From assembly GCA_965200045.1 (NCBI GenBank), contig OZ241330.1, forward strand, positions 2,108,001-2,172,000: DNA of 64,000 nucleotides, given 5' to 3'. Under the pieces are notes generated by a model. That model was not told the origin of the DNA, ran no database searches, and saw only the letters and a list, made by a program, of their open reading frames with translations. A program made the position numbers and the translations under genes. This document shows positions 47,107-53,352 of this stretch, piece after piece. Source of the DNA: Bin25 sp026709415. GTDB lineage: Bacteria > Bacteroidota > Bacteroidia > Flavobacteriales > Flavobacteriaceae. Numbering within the stretch: position 1 is the first letter of the stretch; the number at the start of each line of letters is the position of its first letter.

Positions 47107-47301
47107 TTAATCCAAGTTCTCACTAACTGGGGTCGGATATTTCAAAACAATCCGATTGTTTTCTAGATCAAAAATAACGAGATACTCCTTTGGTATAACC
47201 TTATACTCTAGTTTGTTCTTTTTATCAAATTGGATTTTAATAGTAGGAACTAACGCTCTTCCATTGTCTTTAATCCTTACTAATGGTTCTGTTAGTCTCA
47301 A
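47107..47301 (-). CDS. Short hypothetical protein, possibly a fragment
   Basis: 64 codons from a TTG start; the same frame is open further upstream without a good start codon, so this may be the C-terminal piece of a larger broken gene. Composition (IKIQFDKKNKLEYKVIPKEY, YLVIFDLENNRIVLKYP) suggests beta strands. Not recognised. Confidence 0.35.
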   Translation of the reverse strand: MRLTEPLVRIKDNGRALVPTIKIQFDKKNKLEYKVIPKEYLVIFDLENNRIVLKYPTPVSENLD

Positions 47302-47321
47302 AAGGTTGTTTAGGATTATTA

Positions 47322-47546
47322 TTAACCTATTAATTGAAACGCTTTACCAATAACGCCACTCAAAATTAGAATTAAGACAATACCATATATCTTAATGAAG
47401 CTACCATGCGATCCCGTCTTATGATTTAAGATATCAAATTTTTCATGTAGCCCATCAATTTTAGTTTCAAGTTTATCTACTGCTTGTTTTAATTCCTTGT
47501 TTTGTGTAGATATTAATTCTTTTAATTGTTCTATATCATTTTTCAT
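47322..47546 (-). CDS. Small coiled-coil membrane protein
   Basis: 74 residues: an N-terminal coiled coil (IEQLKELISTQNKELKQAVDKLETKIDGLHEKF) followed by one transmembrane helix (IYGIVLILILSGVIGKAFQLIG) at the C-terminus. This layout is like small phage-type XhlA/hemolysin-like or tail-anchored proteins, but a family cannot be assigned. Start ATG 47546. It may be co-transcribed with the short frame that follows. Confidence 0.5.
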   Translation of the reverse strand: MKNDIEQLKELISTQNKELKQAVDKLETKIDGLHEKFDILNHKTGSHGSFIKIYGIVLILILSGVIGKAFQLIG

Positions 47547-47727
47547 AAGTATTGTTTTTTAATTTGAACTTTTATTTTATAGCTCTAAACTCTTGTTTGG
47601 TTATATCCATGTTTGTATGCCTCAACTAAATTAAGGATTGAATAGATAATCCAAATAAAATAAAAGACCGATAGGATTTCATATAGGGGCATCAGGGGCT
47701 ATTTTTTGATTTAATGTCTTACTTTAC

Positions 47728-47940
47728 TCAACTCTTTTGGATAATTTTCAGCACCCCGTAACTCTTTTTGTTTATTTTAAGATTTTGTTCTAATCGTTTT
47801 TCAATATTCTTTGAAATAGGTATTACCGTGTTTTCCTTTTCATTAGGTTCTGGCTCTTTGGGGTTGATTTATAGGTCTTGATATGGCTTCACTGCTGTTT
47901 TTTTTGAAATGTCAAATGATGGGTTTTTTAGGATTTCCAT
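47728..47940 (-). pseudogene. Small gene with an in-frame TAA
   Basis: From ATG 47940 one reads MEILKNPSFDISKKTAVK... for 23 codons, then TAA, then in the same frame INPKEPEPNEKENTVIPI and a helical tail ending LKIIQKS at 47728. The frame stays protein-like across the stop, so a 71-codon gene interrupted by a nonsense change is likely. Not recognised. Confidence 0.4.
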
Positions 47941-48009
47941 AGCATAAAGTTTACACAAAATTAGTATAGTTCATTAATTCCCTTATTTCAATGATGATGG
48001 TAGTGGTCT

Positions 48010-48582
48010 CTATCGTAAATGGGAATGATCATGGGGGTGTCCATGCGGTTCAATATCACAAACCATCATTCCATTCCCTTTGTTATTCCTGCAATCGTAT
48101 TGGACTTGGTATTGCCCTGTGAAAAAATCATGCATTTGACGTTCCCAATCAGCAATCGGCCACCATAAACTCCAATCTTTGTCTTTATCGGTTTGTCCTT
48201 CGGGTAATTGTGGGGCTTGATGTCTCCCTGACATGATTTGACCGTATTGGTATAAATGATGATATCCCAAAGGGGTGTGTCCTAATTCATGCCACATGAT
48301 TCTTAATAACCCATCTGCGTTTCCACTTTCGCAATAATCTTTTCTAACATCTATTCGGACTTTATCTGAACAAACAAAATAGGCCAATGCTACGGGTTTA
48401 TATTTTTCTCCTGTTTGGTCATGAGTCGAAAATGGTATCTCACTTTCATCAAAAATGTCAAACTGATAGTTTTTAGTATCAATACGCGATAAATCCAATC
48501 CATACCGTTTTGCGTCTGCTATAAATACATCAAGATAGGACTCAAAATCCCCCCCCCCTTTTGATTTGACCATAAACTTCAC
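48010..48582 (-). CDS. HExxH zinc metallopeptidase, probably the C-terminal domain of the BspA-like lipoprotein upstream
   Basis: 190 residues from ATG 48582. The motif 'MWHELGHTPLGYHH' supplies HExxHxxxxxH and is followed by 'YQYGQIMSG', a likely Met-turn, so a metzincin-like zinc protease is expected. The C-terminus is His-rich. The start region lies inside a G10 tract shared with the end of the DUF285 gene; with 9 G instead of 10 the two frames become one and this becomes the C-terminal protease domain of a surface lipoprotein. Without fusion the protein has no signal peptide and would stay in the cytoplasm, which makes fusion the more natural state. Confidence 0.72.
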   Translation of the reverse strand: MKFMVKSKGGGDFESYLDVFIADAKRYGLDLSRIDTKNYQFDIFDESEIPFSTHDQTGEKYKPVALAYFVCSDKVRIDVRKDYCESGNADGLLRIMWHELGHTPLGYHHLYQYGQIMSGRHQAPQLPEGQTDKDKDWSLWWPIADWERQMHDFFTGQYQVQYDCRNNKGNGMMVCDIEPHGHPHDHSHLR

Positions 48583-49492
48583 CTTGTTGATAGTAGTGAG
48601 TCATTATCCCACTATTATAAAACGCCCACTTCATATCCGTTACCTTTAGGACATCCCAATCGCTGATATCTTGGTTGAATGAAGTGGCTCCAGCAAACAT
48701 ACTTCTCATGTTGATTACATTACCGACATTCCAATGACGTAGATATTGATTGAATGAAGTGGCACTCCAGAACATAGCACTAATATCAGTTACACGACTC
48801 ACATCCCAATCTCCAATGTGTTGATTGAATGAAGTGGCTCCATGAAACATACTTCTCATGTTGATTACATTACCGACGTCCCAATAGCCTATATATCGAT
48901 TGAATGAAGCGGCTCCCCTAAACATATCACTCATATCGGTTACACGACTCACATCCCAATCTCCTATATCTTGGTTGAATGAAGTGGCCTTCCAAAACAT
49001 GCCACTCATATCGGTTACACGACTCACATCCCAATCTCCTATATCTTGGTTGAATGAAGTGGCCTCAGCAAACATCCAATTCATACTAGTTACCTTGCCG
49101 GTATCCCAACTACTAATATCTCGATCAAATGAGAATTTTCCTCGAAACAAATGAACCATATTGGTCACCAAAGAAGTCACTAATAACGAAACATCAGCAT
49201 TATGATTAATCATATATCTCAACAGGTTATTATCAACAATGGTGTATGTTCTACCTAAAAATTCTACTTTTCTACTAACTAAATTTTCAGTTTGATTTTG
49301 CTCTACATAGACTGGATTGATTTTAATCGTTACGCCATTAGAATCTTTAATTAAAACGCTGATTTGTTTTAACTCTTCCAATTGTTTTACCCTTTCCGAT
49401 TCTCTTAACTCATCACCATGGTTGTTGGCTTCGTCCTTACTACACGCCAACACAACCCATAATAACACACTATAATTCAGTAATTTTTTCAT
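48542..49492 (-). CDS. BspA-like (DUF285) repeat surface lipoprotein, truncated at a G10 tract
   Basis: 316 residues. Signal ends LLWVVLACSKDEANN (lipobox plus acidic tail). After a short helical linker come about seven DUF285 repeats of 23-25 residues: 'MFxxATSFNQDIGDWDVSRVTDMS'. Such repeats occur in Bacteroidota and Mycoplasma surface proteins and in BspA adhesins. The frame ends KRGGGF-stop at a run of ten G (48549-48558), immediately where a metallopeptidase frame begins. A one-base loss would fuse them. The gene is 71 bases downstream of a second DUF285 gene. Confidence 0.78.
   Translation of the reverse strand: MKKLLNYSVLLWVVLACSKDEANNHGDELRESERVKQLEELKQISVLIKDSNGVTIKINPVYVEQNQTENLVSRKVEFLGRTYTIVDNNLLRYMINHNADVSLLVTSLVTNMVHLFRGKFSFDRDISSWDTGKVTSMNWMFAEATSFNQDIGDWDVSRVTDMSGMFWKATSFNQDIGDWDVSRVTDMSDMFRGAASFNRYIGYWDVGNVINMRSMFHGATSFNQHIGDWDVSRVTDISAMFWSATSFNQYLRHWNVGNVINMRSMFAGATSFNQDISDWDVLKVTDMKWAFYNSGIMTHYYQQGEVYGQIKRGGGF
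48549..48558. repeat. C10/G10 homopolymer at the DUF285-metallopeptidase junction
   Basis: Ten consecutive C on the plus strand, the longest GC homopolymer I noticed in the window. It is exactly where the BspA-like frame is lost and the protease frame begins. Nine or twelve bases would make one continuous protein. Confidence 0.85.
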
Positions 49493-49563
49493 CGGTGCGA
49501 TATATCAAAGGAAATGAGGGCAATGGTAAATGGATTGCCAAATTAAATCCCTTTTGTTTTTGG

Positions 49564-51231
49564 CTAAAACGTGCAATTAGGAAGGCTTGGTGTGTATTCA
49601 AAAATCAACCTTGACCCAGTAACAAAACTAATACAAGCTTTAACTTTGCGGGTATCCCAATCACTGATATCTTGGTTGAATGAAGTGGCATACGAAAACA
49701 TCCCACTCATATTGGTGACTTGACTAGTATCCCAACTCCCAATATCTTGGTTGAATGAAGTGGCATACGAAAACATCCCACCCATCTCGGTGACTTGACT
49801 AGTATCCCAACTCCCAATATCTTGGTTGAATGAAGTGGCATACGAAAACATCCCACCCATATTGGTGACTTGACTAGTATCCCAACTCCCAATATCTTGG
49901 CTGAATGAAGTGGCATACGAAAACATCCCACTCATATTGGTGACTTGACTAGTATCCCAACTCCCAATATCTTGGTTGAATGAAGTGGCATACGAAAACA
50001 TCCCACCCATATTGGTGACTTGACTGGTATCCCAACTCCCGATGGCTTGGTTGAATAAATGGGGTCTATCAAATCGACCCAAAAACATACCTTCCATTGT
50101 GGTTACGTTGCTGGTATCCCAATGACTGATATCTTGGTTGAATGAATAAGCTCCCTTAAACATCTCACTCATATCGGTGACTTGACTGGTATCCCAACTC
50201 CCGATGGCTTGGTTGAATAAATGGGGTCTATCAAATCGACCCAAAAACATACCTTCCATTGTGGTTACGTTGCTGGTATCCCAGTGACTGATATCTTGGT
50301 TGAACCTGTTTTTTTCAAAAAACAATCGGCGCACATTGGTTACCAAAGAGGTAATTACCAATGAAACATCTTGGTTGTTTTGAACCATTTGTCTCAACAG
50401 ATCCTCATTCACAATCCTATAAATTTCCCCCTCAAATTCTATTCTTTTTCCAACCAATTGTTCCTGATCTTGTTGAGATAGTGTTGGGTTGATCATGATG
50501 GTGACGCCATTGGTGTGCCTTACCAATTGACCTGAATTAACAAAACGATTGTTGGTTAATTCTGTTTCCAAATTGGAAACTTGATTTTCCAAGGTTTCTA
50601 TTTCATTATTGACTGTTGTAATTTCTTGGTTTATCGTCGCTACTTGATCCTTTTGATTCACTTTCAAGTTTTCAATCTCCTTTTCCAATTTTTTGACTTT
50701 CTCTTTGGCACTGGCTAAAACCATTGATAATCGGTTAGTCTCATGGTTTTTATCTGGGTTTTCCTGTAACAGTATTCTTATCTGACTTTCAAGGGTTTCA
50801 ATTTTTTTATTCAAGGGATTGATTTGATTTTGTAAATCAGATTGGTCTTTTTCTAACTCCATTAAGAACGCTGGATTTATTTTTTCTGTAAGCTCTTTGA
50901 TTTCTAATTCCAACTGTTCTATTTCATTATTAGCCGTTGTAATTTGTTGTTTTAACTCATCGACTTGACTTTGATTTTTATTAGTTAAATTATCAATATC
51001 ATTTTCAAGGCTTTGGATGGTGTTATTGGCCTTTTTTAAGTCTTCATTTAATCGGCTTATTTGATTTTCAAGGGTTTTTACCTTTTCAATTTCTTGGTTT
51101 AACTCATCAATTTTAGTTTGATTTTCATTGGTTAGTTGTCTATTATCATTAGTCAATTGTTTTATTTCCTCATCTTTTTCCATGCCAAGTGTTGTTATTT
51201 GACTTTCAAGTTTTTTGACTTGGTCATTCAA
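49564..51231 (-). CDS. BspA-like (DUF285) surface protein: coiled-coil stalk and repeat head, split from its signal peptide by a frameshift
   Basis: 555 codons from a TTG that overlaps the stop of the upstream frame by four bases. Residues 1-240 are heptad coiled coil ('LENQISRLNEDLKKANNTI'); residues about 250-540 are DUF285 repeats of 25 residues ('FNQDIGSWDTSQVTNMSGM'). It has no signal peptide of its own; the lipobox and start of the stalk lie in the frame 51228-51491. A one-base insertion at 51229-51232 would restore a 640-residue lipoprotein reading SQVSSLNDQV across the joint. A frameshift, real or from assembly, is therefore the best reading. Confidence 0.75.
   Translation of the reverse strand: MNDQVKKLESQITTLGMEKDEEIKQLTNDNRQLTNENQTKIDELNQEIEKVKTLENQISRLNEDLKKANNTIQSLENDIDNLTNKNQSQVDELKQQITTANNEIEQLELEIKELTEKINPAFLMELEKDQSDLQNQINPLNKKIETLESQIRILLQENPDKNHETNRLSMVLASAKEKVKKLEKEIENLKVNQKDQVATINQEITTVNNEIETLENQVSNLETELTNNRFVNSGQLVRHTNGVTIMINPTLSQQDQEQLVGKRIEFEGEIYRIVNEDLLRQMVQNNQDVSLVITSLVTNVRRLFFEKNRFNQDISHWDTSNVTTMEGMFLGRFDRPHLFNQAIGSWDTSQVTDMSEMFKGAYSFNQDISHWDTSNVTTMEGMFLGRFDRPHLFNQAIGSWDTSQVTNMGGMFSYATSFNQDIGSWDTSQVTNMSGMFSYATSFSQDIGSWDTSQVTNMGGMFSYATSFNQDIGSWDTSQVTEMGGMFSYATSFNQDIGSWDTSQVTNMSGMFSYATSFNQDISDWDTRKVKACISFVTGSRLIFEYTPSLPNCTF
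49650..50300 (-). repeat. 75-bp tandem repeats encoding DUF285 units
   Basis: About five consecutive, nearly identical 75-base units (49660-50040) differing at only a few bases, plus a longer 150-base duplication (about 50040-50300, containing LGRFDRPHLFNQAIG twice). Homogenised at the DNA level, so copy number probably changes by recombination. Confidence 0.85.
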
Positions 51232-51491
51232 TGAACTTGACTTTGTAAATTAGATTTCTCCTGTTCTAATTTGGCTTTTTCACTATTCAAGTTGCTATTT
51301 TGATTGTTCAATTGACTGACTTGACTTTGCAAATTGGTTTTCTCACTATTCAAGGTGCTATTTTCACTTTGCAAACTACTGACTTGACTTTGCAATTCTT
51401 TGATTTTATCCTCATCATCTTTAGAACAGTGAGATAACATAAATACGATGGTTACTACTAACCACCATACATTAGTTTGTATTTGTTTCAT
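51228..51491 (-). CDS. Signal peptide and stalk start of the DUF285 lipoprotein (5' part of a frameshifted gene)
   Basis: 87 residues: signal segment VVTIVFMLSHCSKDDEDK (lipidated Cys, strongly acidic follow-up) and then coiled coil with a repeated QSQVSSL/QSQVSQLNNQN pattern. It ends in LQSQVH-stop just where the next frame takes over. Probably one gene with 49564-51231. As it stands it would encode only a short lipidated coiled-coil peptide. Confidence 0.7.
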   Translation of the reverse strand: MKQIQTNVWWLVVTIVFMLSHCSKDDEDKIKELQSQVSSLQSENSTLNSEKTNLQSQVSQLNNQNSNLNSEKAKLEQEKSNLQSQVH

Positions 51492-51505
51492 ATTAGTTGG
51501 GGTTT

Positions 51506-51697
51506 TTAATTATTTATTGGCAATAATTTATTACCATTAAACACCTTTCCTTTGGGATATACACCGGTAAAAAACACCTCAACGGCTTTATTTTCTTGAT
51601 TGTCATTACACACAAAGTCCTTTTTAATCATATCCGTTTTAATCCATTGTAAAACATTGGGTTTGATTGCCGTTGCAATCTTTGAAAACCCACTTTT
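51506..51697 (-). pseudogene. Small protein fragment without a start codon
   Basis: An open frame of about 60 codons reads SGFSKIATAIKPNVLQWIKT and ends KVFNGNKLLPINN at 51506. There is no start codon at its beginning; an ATG in another frame just upstream (MSK-stop) suggests one more frameshift. Not recognised. Confidence 0.35.
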
Positions 51698-51854
51698 TTC
51701 ACTTACTCATAACAACCGCTTGGATAACATAGGTCCCCATCAGTTCTAATTAACGGCTCTCTTGCTTTTCACGATTCCAAGTGGGTTAACAGGTGTGAAC
51801 CCATTTTTTTATTCTAATGCAACTTTTTAAAATAGACTTCACATTGAGGTACTA

Positions 51855-53342
51855 TTAGTAATCATTTCTATTAAATGAATTTTCACAAGAATCAACAAAA
51901 TCTCGAAGTTTGGTTTTCATCGATTCAGCTATTTCAGAGTATTCTGCAATAATGTTATTGGTTTCATACTGATCTTCGATGATATCATACAATTCAAATT
52001 CTAATGAAGGAAGTTCACTATTATCGGATGATGGTCGGTTTTTTCCATAGTTATGAACCAATTTATAACGATCATCGATCAGAACACGCTGTTTGTGTGA
52101 GTTGAAATAAAATCCTATCGGACGATTTCGTTCCGTTTTTTCACCATTGAGAATGTCCAAAAGATTAACGCCATCGATTGGTCTGTTGGGAAGTTCTTCA
52201 GATAGCAAACTACTAAACGTTGGGAAATAATCGCTTGTGACCGCTGGTGTTTCAATGATCTTCCCTGGCGTGATACCATTGGGCCATTCCATAACCGATG
52301 GGACTCTGATACCCCCTTCATAAAGGCTTCTCTTTCTCCCTCGTAAACCAGCCGTACTTCCCCTTGAACGTTTACGAACATCGGGATTTCCTTCGGGACC
52401 ATTATCACTGGTAAAACAAATGATGGTATTATCAGCGATGCCAAGGTCTGAAAGTTTTTCTCTTAACCGACCCACTTGAGCATCTAATGCCGTAATGACA
52501 CTGAAATAATGTTGCTCCTCTTCTGGTCGATCGGAATATAACTCTTCCATATACTTGGGATGTCCAATCACTGGCGTATGGGGTGCGTGAAACCACACGA
52601 CCGTAAAAAATGGATTTTGTTTTTCGACTGATGTCTCGACAAAAGGAATCACCTTATCCATGACCATTTCAGAAGCACAACCTTTTAATTCGTCCACGGG
52701 ATTTCCATTTTCAACAAAAAGAACTCTTTTGTCGCCTTCTTTTAGCCAATAATTGGAATGAGCATGTTCTTTATCCCTGATGTATGGATTGTAGGTAGCA
52801 ATAGAAAATTCAGTTGAAAACCAGTAATCAAAGCCAGCCATTGAAGGATTCATGAAGTTTTCCTCCGGTTTTCTTTTAGGCCCTTTACCCGAAAAATCAT
52901 TATATAACGTCCCTAAATGCCACTTGCCAAAATGAGCGGTATCATACCCTTTTGAACGAAACAATTCTGCTAGGGTGATTTCTTGTTCTCTTAAATGTCC
53001 ATTATTAGCGGATCGCACACCAAATCGATTAGGATTTCTTCCCGTTAAAACACTTCCTCTTGTCGGGGAACAAACGGGTCCAGCGGCATAAAAACGATTC
53101 AACTGTGCCCCGTTAGCAGCCATTTGATCTAAATATGGTGTTTTGATATACGGATGACCATTGAAGCCAACATCACCCCAACCTAAATCGTCTGCCATGA
53201 TCAAAATAACATTAGGTCTCGATTTATCTGATGCCTTATCATCAGATAATACTAGTGGTGTCTCTATCGAAGGTGGTTTGGAACTGGTAAACCCTAACAA
53301 CAAAATGATTAGGGAAAGAATCAGTGCGTTTTTATGAATCAT
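51855..53342 (-). CDS. Sulfatase (arylsulfatase type, formylglycine-dependent)
   Basis: I chose ATG 53342 because it follows the PL8 stop at 53353 and yields a clean signal peptide (MIHKNALILSLIILLLGFTSS); a longer frame begins inside the PL8 gene at 53405. The signature C-S-P-T-R-G-S-V-L-T-G-R is present; Cys91 is the residue expected to be converted to formylglycine. Metal-binding 'ADDLGWGDVGF' and 'FTSDNGPEGN' are also present. It hydrolyses sulfate esters on glycans in the periplasm or outside. It follows a PL8 lyase, consistent with removing sulfate from glycosaminoglycan fragments; the sulfate position attacked cannot be predicted by eye. Confidence 0.92.
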   Translation of the reverse strand: MIHKNALILSLIILLLGFTSSKPPSIETPLVLSDDKASDKSRPNVILIMADDLGWGDVGFNGHPYIKTPYLDQMAANGAQLNRFYAAGPVCSPTRGSVLTGRNPNRFGVRSANNGHLREQEITLAELFRSKGYDTAHFGKWHLGTLYNDFSGKGPKRKPEENFMNPSMAGFDYWFSTEFSIATYNPYIRDKEHAHSNYWLKEGDKRVLFVENGNPVDELKGCASEMVMDKVIPFVETSVEKQNPFFTVVWFHAPHTPVIGHPKYMEELYSDRPEEEQHYFSVITALDAQVGRLREKLSDLGIADNTIICFTSDNGPEGNPDVRKRSRGSTAGLRGRKRSLYEGGIRVPSVMEWPNGITPGKIIETPAVTSDYFPTFSSLLSEELPNRPIDGVNLLDILNGEKTERNRPIGFYFNSHKQRVLIDDRYKLVHNYGKNRPSSDNSELPSLEFELYDIIEDQYETNNIIAEYSEIAESMKTKLRDFVDSCENSFNRNDY

Positions 53343-53352
53343 TTTAGTGTAT

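Noticed and set aside
49650..50050. Regular 75-base repeats resembling a repeat array such as CRISPR
   Set aside because: The units are contiguous, in frame and encode DUF285 repeats; there are no unique spacers and no cas genes.
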